From an uncultured Methanobrevibacter sp. (lineage in GTDB: Archaea; Methanobacteriota; Methanobacteria; Methanobacteriales; Methanobacteriaceae): a DNA stretch of 12,154 nt. The stretch is taken from contig CAJGDA010000040.1 of assembly GCA_904501935.1 (NCBI GenBank), positions 1-12,154 of the forward strand, read 5' to 3'. Positions 1-7,628 of the stretch are shown here, piece by piece. The notes under the pieces were generated by a model. The model made no database searches. It was not told where the DNA came from and worked only from the letters and a program-made list of their open reading frames with translations. Position numbers and translations under genes: made by a program. How positions within the stretch are numbered: the stretch's first letter is position 1; each line of letters begins with the position of its first letter.

Positions 1-22
1 AAAAAAAAATTAATAGTTAATT
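1..22 (-). terminator. Terminator of the adhesin gene overlapping its stop codon
   Basis: A perfect inverted repeat AATTAA-TAG-TTAATT (8-22) overlaps the TAA stop at 21-23. On the minus strand it is followed at once by nine T residues (9-1). The hairpin is short and AT-only, so the T-tract is probably the main signal, as is usual in archaea. Confidence 0.5.
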
Positions 23-3000
23 AGAATGAAAGACTGGAATAAAATCCATGTAAACTATATGAGTTTGAATTCCAATTAACTACTTTTCCAAATGAGTTTC
101 TAGCACTTGTTGCATCACTTACAGTCCAAGTATCTCCAATTAATACTTGAGTCCAAACATGTCCATATGTACTTCCACTAGAGAATGTACATGTTCCATG
201 AACATATCTAGCTGCTAATCCTGCAGTCCTATACATAGCCACCAGTAAATGTGAATGATCAACACAGTTTCCGGCTTTGGCATTTAAAGTACCTACAGCA
301 CCATATCTAGTGTCATAATAGAAACTATATGAAATAGTATCCCTTACATAGTTAAAAATTGCAGTAGCTTTTTCTAAATCTGTTTTTAAACCACTAGTTA
401 ATTTGGTAACTATCTGTTTAATTTGAGAATTATTAACTTGGCAATTTTTTGATGAAGCCAAATATGGTTTTAAATCACTAATAGTGTTTTTAGAGTTTAA
501 ACTTTTAGTTGAAGTTTCACTAAGTGATTTGATTGTTACATATGCAGGCATTACATCATTTTCACCATAAAATGCAACAACACGTGCAAATGCATAAACT
601 AAAGGATTATAACCAATAGTTCCTATACTAGAACTTACAGAATCAGGCATCTTGGATTTAGAATCTGCAGTACTAACAATGCTTTTTGCAACAGAAAGAT
701 AATCATATAAATTACCGTAACTGTATGTTGATGAAGGGCTACTTGGAGCCGCAACATTTTTAGAATTTATATTTGCCTTATTATTGGATTTTAAATTAAC
801 TATAGCTTTAGAAGCCAAATATAAATAATCTTGAATGGAATAAGAAACACCATTTATTTTAACTGTTGAAGGTAATTTATGATTGCTATCAATGTAATCT
901 CTAACGGTTTTAGATGCATCAATAAGTTGTTTAATACTTACGGAATAAGCAACATAGATTTTAGATGATCCGGAAAAAGACCCTTGAGAATATTTTACAG
1001 TATAAGTGCCTGCGGATAAGGAACCTAAAGTTGCTTTAGCAACACCACTAGAGTCTGTAGTTCCATAATATGTTTTTCCGTTCACGGTAAAGGTGATTTT
1101 AGTATTTTTGATAGGATTATTTTTATAATCCAAAGCTTTTACTGAATAAGATATGCTTTTATCTGGTGTAGCATACAGATTTTCACCGACTAATTTTGTT
1201 CCGATAACGGAAACATACTTGGATGCAGTATTTGATTGATAATAACTATTTGAAATAACAGTTTTAATAGCATAATACCCTACATTAAGACCAATAGCCT
1301 GTACAGCAACACCATTTGAATCAGTCTTATGAGTATAGGTTACACCATTTATTGTGAATTTAACATCAATATTTTTAAGAGGGTTTCCTGATTTATCTTT
1401 TACAGTAACATTATAAACAGAACCATCTTTGTAATTCATTACTAAATCCCCTGCTGACAAACTAGCAGTTTGTTTAGAAACAGTAACCTTGTTTGATCCT
1501 TCACAATAATTTAATGAACCTGGAGTCAAGTACTGATATGTAATAGTGTAAGTACCAGGTTTTAGACCTATAGGCAAATAGGCATAACCATTTGAATCAG
1601 TCTTATAAGTATAAGACACTCCATTAACGGTAAATTTAATATCCTTATTTGCTAAAGGCACATTTTTATCTTTTAATGTAACGGCAAATTTAGATCCGTC
1701 TTGATACACCATATTCAATGCGGAGGATGTAAGCTTTACAGTAGGATCTAATTTTTCTTTAACTGAAATAGTTTTTGAAACAGTGCTTGATTGATAACAC
1801 TTATCAGAAATAACTGTTTTAATCGCATAATTTCCTATTTTAAGACCAATTGGCTGTTTAGCAATACCGTTTGAGTCAGTCTTATGAGTATAGGTTACAC
1901 CATTTATTGTGAATTTAACATCAATATTTTTAAGAGGGTTTCCTGATTTATCTTTTACGATAACGTTGTAGGAAGAACCATCGTTATATTTCATCACTAA
2001 ATCCCCTGCTGACAAACTAGCAGTTTGTTTAGAAACTATAATCTTATTTGAGCCTTCACAATAATTGAATGTACCTGGAGTCAAATACTGATATTTTACA
2101 GTATAAGTACCCGGGTATAAACCCACAGGCTGATAAGCATTACCATTTGAATCAGTCTTTTGAGTGTAAGTTACCCCATTAATAGTGATTTTGATATCCT
2201 TATTCGCTAAAGGAGCAGCATTATCTTTTAATGTAACGACAAATTTAGATCCATCTTTATACTGCATTTTCAAATCGGAAGATGTGAGTTTTGCAGTGGA
2301 ATCTTTAACATATAACTTTCCAGATTCTGAAGAACCAGAATAGAATTTGTCCCCAGAATAACTATAACTAATAGAATAAGTACCCTTAGAAAGAACAGGA
2401 ATAGTTATAGTAGCTTTCCCATTCGAATTAGTCTTAGCAGTTACTTGGTTATTGTTATATTTAAATGTGATTGTTTTACCTTCTATTAAAACACCTTGTG
2501 ATGATTTTAAAGTTACAGTAAAAGAACATTTAGTATTTGGAAGTATATTTGTGCTAGTGGAGCCGTGTGTAAGAGTAGTACTGTCCTTTTTAGAAATATA
2601 ATTATTAGACAATTTTTCACCAGAATAAGGATTGACTGTACTAATTACATAGTTACCTGGTGCTAAATTAATAGGTAATTTAGCAACACCTTTGCTATCA
2701 GTAGTTTTAGTATAAGTTACACCGTTAAGGGTAAATGAAACTTTAGTGTTTGCTAATGCATCATAATTTTTCCAAAAAGTTACTGAATACTCGGAAACAG
2801 GTCCATAGTATTTAGTAACATCACTTCCACTAACGGATGATAATACTTTAACTTTCTTTGAAAGAGATGAAGCTGAATAATTTGAGTTACCAGCAAAACT
2901 TACTGTAACAGTATATGATCCTATTGCCAAAGCCACAGTTTTAACAGAAGCAACACCACTGTTATCGCTGACAGCAGAATAAGATTTACCATTTACATTC

Positions 3001-3485
3001 AAAGAAATTTTCTGATTGCCAATAGCTTTACCATTATTATCTTTTAAGGTTACTTTGAAATAGGTAGCTGATTTTGCATAATGAGTATCAGATACATCCA
3101 CGTTTGAAGATATTTTGGAGTTAGCAGACACTTTATCATCATTAGAAGCGGACAAAACATTATTATTTGATGTTTTATCACTTTCTACATCCTTACTGGA
3201 AGTTTGTACTTGCCCGTAATCATCCTCATGAGTGCTTTTTAAAGCGTCATCAAGATGATTATCTAAATCATCATCATGAGAATTAACTATATTAGTCTCT
3301 GAGATAGAATCCTCGCTAGAAACTTCTAATTTATTTTCGACAGATAATGCATTCACATTATCAGTAACTAAATTTGAATCTTCTGTACTTGAAACGTTAT
3401 TTAATTCTGCCGCACTAACTGCACCCACTAAGAGGAACAGCATTAACACAGCGGATATAAATAATGTTTTATTTTTTATCGAAAT
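21..3485 (-). CDS. Adhesin-like secreted protein with Ig-like repeats, pseudomurein-binding repeats and C71/transglutaminase-like peptidase domain
   Basis: Numbering is from the putative AUU start (1154 aa). Residues 1-25 form a Sec signal peptide: basic KNK, a hydrophobic core, and a cleavage site after VSA. Residues 27-127 are a Ser/Asn/Asp-rich linker. About eight Ig-like beta repeats follow (roughly 129-847), each with a 'TDSNG.A' turn and a 'G.Y.I' strand. Two pseudomurein-binding-type repeats lie at about 851-898 and 926-988 ('LPSTVKINGVSYS', 'YLYLASKAI'). The C-terminal 1012-1154 is a transglutaminase/C71-like cysteine peptidase with Cys1074 (GNCVDHSHLL), His1109 (YGHVWTQV) and Asp1124 (VSDATS). 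Inference: a wall-bound surface protein that may cleave pseudomurein cross-links or a host/partner peptide; C71 enzymes (PeiW/PeiP) cut pseudomurein. There is no C-terminal membrane anchor, so the binding repeats probably hold it. The first conventional start, GTG at 3449, falls inside the signal peptide and removes its basic end, so I extend to ATT at 3485-3483. The next in-frame stop upstream is at 3504-3506. Confidence 0.88.
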   Translation of the reverse strand: MSIKNKTLFISAVLMLFLLVGAVSAAELNNVSSTEDSNLVTDNVNALSVENKLEVSSEDSISETNIVNSHDDDLDNHLDDALKSTHEDDYGQVQTSSKDVESDKTSNNNVLSASNDDKVSANSKISSNVDVSDTHYAKSATYFKVTLKDNNGKAIGNQKISLNVNGKSYSAVSDNSGVASVKTVALAIGSYTVTVSFAGNSNYSASSLSKKVKVLSSVSGSDVTKYYGPVSEYSVTFWKNYDALANTKVSFTLNGVTYTKTTDSKGVAKLPINLAPGNYVISTVNPYSGEKLSNNYISKKDSTTLTHGSTSTNILPNTKCSFTVTLKSSQGVLIEGKTITFKYNNNQVTAKTNSNGKATITIPVLSKGTYSISYSYSGDKFYSGSSESGKLYVKDSTAKLTSSDLKMQYKDGSKFVVTLKDNAAPLANKDIKITINGVTYTQKTDSNGNAYQPVGLYPGTYTVKYQYLTPGTFNYCEGSNKIIVSKQTASLSAGDLVMKYNDGSSYNVIVKDKSGNPLKNIDVKFTINGVTYTHKTDSNGIAKQPIGLKIGNYAIKTVISDKCYQSSTVSKTISVKEKLDPTVKLTSSALNMVYQDGSKFAVTLKDKNVPLANKDIKFTVNGVSYTYKTDSNGYAYLPIGLKPGTYTITYQYLTPGSLNYCEGSNKVTVSKQTASLSAGDLVMNYKDGSVYNVTVKDKSGNPLKNIDVKFTINGVTYTHKTDSNGVAVQAIGLNVGYYAIKTVISNSYYQSNTASKYVSVIGTKLVGENLYATPDKSISYSVKALDYKNNPIKNTKITFTVNGKTYYGTTDSSGVAKATLGSLSAGTYTVKYSQGSFSGSSKIYVAYSVSIKQLIDASKTVRDYIDSNHKLPSTVKINGVSYSIQDYLYLASKAIVNLKSNNKANINSKNVAAPSSPSSTYSYGNLYDYLSVAKSIVSTADSKSKMPDSVSSSIGTIGYNPLVYAFARVVAFYGENDVMPAYVTIKSLSETSTKSLNSKNTISDLKPYLASSKNCQVNNSQIKQIVTKLTSGLKTDLEKATAIFNYVRDTISYSFYYDTRYGAVGTLNAKAGNCVDHSHLLVAMYRTAGLAARYVHGTCTFSSGSTYGHVWTQVLIGDTWTVSDATSARNSFGKVVNWNSNSYSLHGFYSSLSF
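1206..2294 (-). repeat. Tandem 555-bp duplication of an Ig-domain pair
   Basis: Two consecutive Ig-like domains (A-B, 1758-2294) are repeated as A'-B' (1206-1739) with a period of exactly 555 bp (185 codons). DNA at 1321-1403 is identical to 1876-1958 (83 bp), and 1441-1481 is identical to 1996-2036 (41 bp). The other domains of the protein share only the motif skeleton. This indicates recent duplication or ongoing homogenisation. Confidence 0.85.
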
Positions 3486-3489
3486 TTTT

Positions 3490-3496
3490 CCACCTC
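3490..3496 (-). promoter_or_regulatory. Shine-Dalgarno that decides the adhesin start
   Basis: GAGGTGG on the minus strand lies 4 nt before ATT (3485-3483), about 10 nt before ATA (3479-3477) and about 40 nt before the first GTG (3449). The spacing resembles the GGAGGTG-6 nt-ATG of the CBS gene in this window. It supports initiation at ATT, or less likely ATA. Confidence 0.6.
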
Positions 3497-3502
3497 TTGG
3501 TT

Positions 3503-3563
3503 CTCATTACGAAAATTATAAGTAAAATATGATTATACTAAATATATAGTATTTCATAATGAG
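3503..3563 (-). promoter_or_regulatory. Inverted-repeat leader or operator upstream of the adhesin gene
   Basis: Minus-strand CTCATTATGAAA (3563-3552) can pair with TTTCGTAATGAG (3514-3503): 12 bp including one G-U. Just inside it, ATACTA/TAGTAT (3535-3540 with 3547-3552) forms a second palindrome around a TATA-like element (3542-3549). If transcription starts about 25 nt below the TATA box at 3589-3596, the outer stem begins at the mRNA 5' end and finishes 6 nt before the Shine-Dalgarno. If transcription uses the inner TATA element, the arms flank the promoter like an operator. Confidence 0.45.
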
Positions 3564-3947
3564 TGGATAAAGATATATAATTTTATCTTATATAAATGTT
3601 TTTAAAACTTAAAAATCTGAAAAACTCATTTAAATCCATTAAATCTTATAAAATAGATAGAAATCATATATTAATTTAAAATAAAAGAACAATTATACTG
3701 AAATAACCATAGATAAGATTAAATATCTTAAATCTGATTTAAAATTTTTACGAGCTCATGAAAAATAAAATTTTAAAAATAATGGCTTTTATAAGAAAAT
3801 TCAGTTAAAATTTATATTTTATACTTAAAATTAATTAATTATTATCTCAATTATAAAAAATAACCCGATAGAAAGTTATAAAATTAAAAATAACTTATTT
3901 AAGTCAAAAAAGAAAATTATTTTAAAATCAAAAAAATAGCTGGTTAT
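3507..3947. other. AT-rich divergent intergenic region
   Basis: About 440 bp between two divergently transcribed genes. The first 100 bp hold the adhesin promoter and inverted repeats. I see no open frame with a ribosome binding site, no RNA gene and no remnant of a coding sequence in 3600-3890. A short inverted repeat TAAGAT/ATCTTA lies at about 3714-3730. CTTATTTAAG near 3893-3902 could be a weak TATA element for the radical SAM gene. Confidence 0.55.
3589..3596 (-). promoter_or_regulatory. Candidate TATA box for the adhesin gene
   Basis: TTTATATA on the minus strand is preceded by an A-rich BRE-like stretch (AAAAACA). It predicts a transcript start near 3565 and a leader of about 80 nt. 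A competing TATA-like element, CTATATAT with GAAA upstream, lies at 3542-3549. Confidence 0.45.
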
Positions 3948-5501
3948 ATGTTATATGAAAAAAATATTTTCAAAAAAAATATCAAAAATATTGATATACA
4001 TTTTGGATTAACCTATCCTAATGTTTACAGAACTGCAATGTCTTCATTAGGTTATAATATTCTATATAATCAAATTAACGAACGTGAGGATACTTGGTGT
4101 GAGAGAATAATTTTTCCTAACACAAATTCAATTGAATCAAATACTCCCCTTAAATATTTTGACATAATAAGCTTTTCCATCCAATTTGAAGAAGACTATT
4201 TTAATGTTTTAGAAATGCTGAAACATGCTGAAATACCTCTGAAAAGAAAGGACAGAAAAAACTATGATCCATTAATTATTGCTGGAGGACCATGCGTAAC
4301 CGCAAACCCCATGCCTTTATCGGATTATATTGATATTTTCATAATTGGTGAAGGCGAAAATATAATTAACCCTTTTTTAGACAAATTTATTGAAACCAAA
4401 GATAAAAACTTAAAAAGATTTCTAGAATTACCTGGAATTTACATTCCAGAATTTGACAATAAGACAAAAATCAATATTGTAAATGACATGAATGATGCTT
4501 ATCACATTACTGAACCAATCATAAGTGAAAGTGATGATGAGAATTACCAAACAATCTTCAACAATTCAATAATGCTAAATGTTTCAAGAGGATGTACAAG
4601 GGGCTGCAGATTTTGCATGTCAAGTTATCTTTACAGACCCATGAGAGAAACAGAGTGCCAAAAGCTAATTGATGTTGCTATTAAAAATCGTGAAAATACC
4701 GGAATGAATAAAATCACATTAATTGGTGCTGCAGTTTCAGATTATAGTGACTTGACAAAATTGATAAGTGAACTTGAAAGTGAAGGTTTTCAAATTTCAA
4801 CCCCTTCATTAAGAATTGAATCGATCACTCGAGAAACTTTAGAATCACTTAAAAAAAGTGGACTTAAAACAATTACTTTAGCACCCGAATCAATTGGCAG
4901 GTTAAGAAAAGTGATCAATAAGGACATACTGGAAAAAAATATTTTTACAGTAATAGAAAATGCAGTTGATTTAGATTTTAAAATTAAATTATATTTCTTA
5001 ATTGGCATTCCTGGAGAAACTATGGAAGACATTGAAGAATTATGTATCTACATGAAAAAAATAGCTAATATGCATAATAATATCAAGAATGTGAAATTCA
5101 GTGTCAATCCGGTTATTCCAAAACCCCATACACCATTACAATGGGAGCAATATGATTTTAAGGACATTAAAAGAAAAACTAGATATATTCAAAAAGAAAT
5201 GCGAAAATATAACATTAAGTGCGAAAGTCCTAAAAAAGGACTAGTCCAATATATATTGTCTTGTGGAAATAGGGGCATTGGTGCAATTATTGAAAAATCT
5301 TTAACAAAACAGCCTACATTAAAAGAATGGAAAGAATTAATCCCAAAATATGATATCGATGATGAATTACCTTGGAACAATATTGATGTTGGCGTAGATG
5401 AAAAATTTTTGAAAATAGAAAACAAACGATTGAGAAATTTGAAGCAAACACCATGGTGTGAAACAAGTCCATGCTATAATTGTGGTGCATGCGAAAAATA
5501 A
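3948..5501 (+). CDS. B12-binding-like radical SAM protein (COG1032 type) with C-terminal Cys cluster
   Basis: 517 aa. Residues 13-140 look like the B12-binding-type Rossmann domain found before many radical SAM cores: 'IIAGGPCVTANP' at 110-121 and the family signature GEGE at 134-137. The radical SAM domain follows, with the CxxxCxxC motif at Cys216, Cys220, Cys223 (RGCTRGCRFC) for the [4Fe-4S] cluster that cleaves S-adenosylmethionine. It also has 'LAPES' (311-315) and 'LIGIPGET' (351-358). The extreme C-terminus adds Cys504, Cys509, Cys512 and Cys515, possibly a second metal site. The classical B12-binding DxHxxG is not evident, so cobalamin binding is uncertain. The substrate is unknown; the layout resembles the uncharacterised radical SAM family TIGR03960 (recalled, not searched). 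The ribosome binding site is weak (TGGT at 3941-3944). The gene is followed 101 bp later by an aminotransferase with its own promoter-like element. Confidence 0.85.
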   Translation: MLYEKNIFKKNIKNIDIHFGLTYPNVYRTAMSSLGYNILYNQINEREDTWCERIIFPNTNSIESNTPLKYFDIISFSIQFEEDYFNVLEMLKHAEIPLKRKDRKNYDPLIIAGGPCVTANPMPLSDYIDIFIIGEGENIINPFLDKFIETKDKNLKRFLELPGIYIPEFDNKTKINIVNDMNDAYHITEPIISESDDENYQTIFNNSIMLNVSRGCTRGCRFCMSSYLYRPMRETECQKLIDVAIKNRENTGMNKITLIGAAVSDYSDLTKLISELESEGFQISTPSLRIESITRETLESLKKSGLKTITLAPESIGRLRKVINKDILEKNIFTVIENAVDLDFKIKLYFLIGIPGETMEDIEELCIYMKKIANMHNNIKNVKFSVNPVIPKPHTPLQWEQYDFKDIKRKTRYIQKEMRKYNIKCESPKKGLVQYILSCGNRGIGAIIEKSLTKQPTLKEWKELIPKYDIDDELPWNNIDVGVDEKFLKIENKRLRNLKQTPWCETSPCYNCGACEK

Positions 5502-5555
5502 TTTCTAGAAAAAAATCGATTTATTAGAATAATAAAAATTATCAAAATAATAATA

Positions 5556-5597
5556 ATTATATATTAAAAAAAACTAAAAAAAATAATAAGAGGAGAG
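5556..5597 (+). promoter_or_regulatory. Promoter-like element and ribosome binding site of the aminotransferase
   Basis: ATTATATAT at about 5557-5565 could be a TATA box giving a start near 5585 and a very short leader. AGGAGAG at 5591-5597 sits 5 nt before the ATG at 5603. No clear T-tract terminator follows the radical SAM gene, so readthrough into this operon is also possible. Confidence 0.4.
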
Positions 5598-5602
5598 AAT
5601 TT

Positions 5603-6721
5603 ATGATAAATCCTGCAAGCAGAACAAAATCAATTGAACTATCATTAATTAGAAAAATGTTTGAAGTAACTAATCCTGATGCAATAAACCTAGGAATTGG
5701 CGAACCCGATTTTAATGTTCCCGAGAATATTAAAATTGCAATGAAAAAATCAATTGATGAAAATGATACACACTACACATCCAATAAAGGAAACATTGAA
5801 TTAAGAGAAGAAATCGTGAAAAAATTTAAAAAGGATAATGGAATAAACACCAATCCAGAAAACATTATTGTCACAGTAGGTGCTAGTGAAGCATTATTCA
5901 TGTGTGCACAAGCATTTATTGAAAAAGGAGATGAAGTATTGCTTCCAGATCCAAGTTTCCTTTCTTATGAAGCATGTGTAAAATTAGCGGAAGGTACAAT
6001 AGTACCTGTTGACTGTACAATGCAAAATGAATTCAAGTTGAAGGCAGATGATGTTCAAGAAAAAATCACATCCAAAACAAAAGCGATAGTCTTGAATTCA
6101 CCGTCAAATCCAACAGGCGCAGTTATGGAAAAAGAAGATATCAGAGCAATAGCTGATTTGTCAATGGATAATGATTTCTTAATCATATCCGATGAAATTT
6201 ATGAAAAGATAATCTATGACAAAAAGCATTACTCTCCAGCAAAATACAGTGATAATGTAATTACTTTAAATGGATTTTCAAAAACATATGCAATGACAGG
6301 ACTTAGAATCGGTTATTTGACCGCAAATGAATTTAATACTGAACAATTACTTAAAATACATCAGTATAACATTGCCTGTGCAAATACCACCGCACAGAAA
6401 GGAGCATATGAAGCATTAACAGGACCCCAAGATGAAGTTAATAAGATGGTCAGCGAATTCCAAAGAAGACGTGATTTGATTGTAAGGCGTCTAAATGAAA
6501 TGGGATATGAGACCGTTAATGCAGAAGGTGCATTTTATGTATTTCCTAAAATAGAAGACAAAGATTTCGTATTGAAAGCCGCAAAAGCTGGCGTTATAAC
6601 TGTTCCAGGAGTTGCATTTGGATTAAATGGTGAGAACCATGTTCGCATGTCATATGCAAATTCCTATGAAAATATTGAAAAAGCAATGGACATTCTAGAA
6701 GAGCGTGTAGTTAATGGATGA
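5603..6721 (+). CDS. PLP-dependent aminotransferase, class I/II (aspartate aminotransferase-like)
   Basis: 372 aa, a complete fold-type I aminotransferase. It transfers an amino group between an amino acid and a 2-oxo acid in the cytoplasm. Visible motifs: 'GIGEPDF' (31-37) near the substrate entrance, 'PSNPTG' with Asn169, Asp197 and Tyr200 in 'ISDEIYE' contacting the PLP ring, Schiff-base Lys227 in 'GFSKTYAMTGLRIGY' with Arg235 for the PLP phosphate, and Arg348 in 'HVRMSYA' for the substrate carboxylate. This pattern fits the aspartate aminotransferase subgroup (Ib/Igamma) common in archaea. The exact substrate (Asp, Ala, aromatic or other) cannot be fixed from sequence. A good Shine-Dalgarno, AGGAGAG, precedes the ATG. 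Its last codons overlap the start of the cation transporter by 8 bp, implying co-transcription and coupled translation. Confidence 0.92.
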   Translation: MINPASRTKSIELSLIRKMFEVTNPDAINLGIGEPDFNVPENIKIAMKKSIDENDTHYTSNKGNIELREEIVKKFKKDNGINTNPENIIVTVGASEALFMCAQAFIEKGDEVLLPDPSFLSYEACVKLAEGTIVPVDCTMQNEFKLKADDVQEKITSKTKAIVLNSPSNPTGAVMEKEDIRAIADLSMDNDFLIISDEIYEKIIYDKKHYSPAKYSDNVITLNGFSKTYAMTGLRIGYLTANEFNTEQLLKIHQYNIACANTTAQKGAYEALTGPQDEVNKMVSEFQRRRDLIVRRLNEMGYETVNAEGAFYVFPKIEDKDFVLKAAKAGVITVPGVAFGLNGENHVRMSYANSYENIEKAMDILEERVVNG

Positions 6722-7619
6722 ATTTAGAAGCAAAGGTGGAAAAAAAGCAGCAACAGTAGCTATTATTTCAAATTGCTTTTTAACTACCTTTAATATAATT
6801 ATTGGGTTAACTTCTGGAAGTTATGCATTAATATCTGAAGGGGCGCATACACTATCAGATGTTGCAACAACCATTATTGCCTATGCAGGTTTTAAAATTG
6901 GACAAAAACCTGCAGATGAAAATCACCCCATAGGACATGGGCGTGCGGAAGCAATAAGTGGATTAGTTATTGTGCTATTTTTAACTATGGTTTCATATGA
7001 GATAATAACTGGAGCATTTGACAAAATAATTAATCCATCATTAATAACAATTCCAGACACTTTAGCAGCATTAATGGCTATTTTTGGAATATTTACAAAT
7101 TATGCAATCAGTAATTATATTATAAAAATTGGAGAAGAAATAAATAGTCCTGCAATAGTCGCTGACGGGAAACATCAAAGGACAGACATATTTTCATCAG
7201 TAGCAGTTTTAGTGGGAGTTGTTGTATCCAATATGGGTTATCCAATTTTAGATCCCGTAATTGGTTTAATAATAGGGTTATTAATTTTAAAAACTGCATA
7301 TGAAATAGGAAAAGAAAATATAGATAACATCATGGGAAAAATCCCATCAGAAGATTTAATAAAAAGAATAGAAAAAATTGCCAATAAAACACCTAAATCA
7401 TATAATGCTCATAATATTAAAGTCGATTACTTAGGTTCATATGCTATAGTAACACTACACATTGAAGTTGATAAAAATATGAGCGTTAGCGAATCACACA
7501 AAATAGCTCACCAAGTACAAGAAAACATTGTGGAAAAAATTCCTATAGTAAAATCAGCAACAGTACATGCATGCCCTCTTGGATTAAAATACGACCATGA
7601 CCAAGAAATAGACCAATAA
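6714..7619 (+). CDS. Cation diffusion facilitator (CDF) transporter, zinc-type
   Basis: 301 aa, the usual length of a prokaryotic CDF. Six membrane helices lie in about residues 12-200, followed by a cytosolic ferredoxin-like domain (210-290). In the YiiP family the transport site has two residues in TM2 and two in TM5. Here they are His45 and Asp49 (SEGAHTLSD) and His154 and Asp158 (ADGKHQRTD), an HDHD site typical of Zn2+ exporters. The conserved 'ADENHPIGHGRAE' loop follows TM2. The C-terminal domain keeps His233, His249 and His285 where YiiP binds regulatory zinc. Inferred role: efflux of Zn2+ (perhaps other divalent metals) by proton antiport. ATG at 6714 lies within the aminotransferase gene; the weak upstream site (AGAAGAG) suggests coupling. 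The stop codon is only 9 bp from the 3' end of a convergent tRNA gene. Confidence 0.92.
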   Translation: MDEFRSKGGKKAATVAIISNCFLTTFNIIIGLTSGSYALISEGAHTLSDVATTIIAYAGFKIGQKPADENHPIGHGRAEAISGLVIVLFLTMVSYEIITGAFDKIINPSLITIPDTLAALMAIFGIFTNYAISNYIIKIGEEINSPAIVADGKHQRTDIFSSVAVLVGVVVSNMGYPILDPVIGLIIGLLILKTAYEIGKENIDNIMGKIPSEDLIKRIEKIANKTPKSYNAHNIKVDYLGSYAIVTLHIEVDKNMSVSESHKIAHQVQENIVEKIPIVKSATVHACPLGLKYDHDQEIDQ

Positions 7620-7628
7620 AATTAAAAA
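7615..7628 (-). terminator. T-tract after tRNA-Ser
   Basis: The minus strand reads TTTTTAATTTTATT directly after the discriminator base of the tRNA, a plausible archaeal oligo-T terminator. It overlaps the stop codon of the convergent transporter gene. Confidence 0.45.

Noticed and set aside
1206..2294. Mobile element or CRISPR-like repeat
   Set aside because: The repeats are in-frame protein domains with a 185-codon period; there are no spacers, transposase or terminal inverted repeats.
3443..3449. GTG 3449 or ATG 3443 as the true adhesin start
   Set aside because: Both lie inside the hydrophobic core of the signal peptide, have no Shine-Dalgarno at the right distance, and would remove the basic N-region.
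3600..3890. Possible decayed gene in the long intergenic region
   Set aside because: It is very AT-rich in all frames with frequent stops and no remnant of a known domain; it reads as ordinary non-coding DNA.
4790..5425. Two minus-strand open frames (78-80 codons) inside the radical SAM gene
   Set aside because: They are antisense shadows of a clearly conserved coding region, with no ribosome site or recognisable motif.
5502..5511. TTTCTAGAAA as a terminator of the radical SAM gene
   Set aside because: No T-tract follows on the plus strand and the hairpin would have almost no loop.
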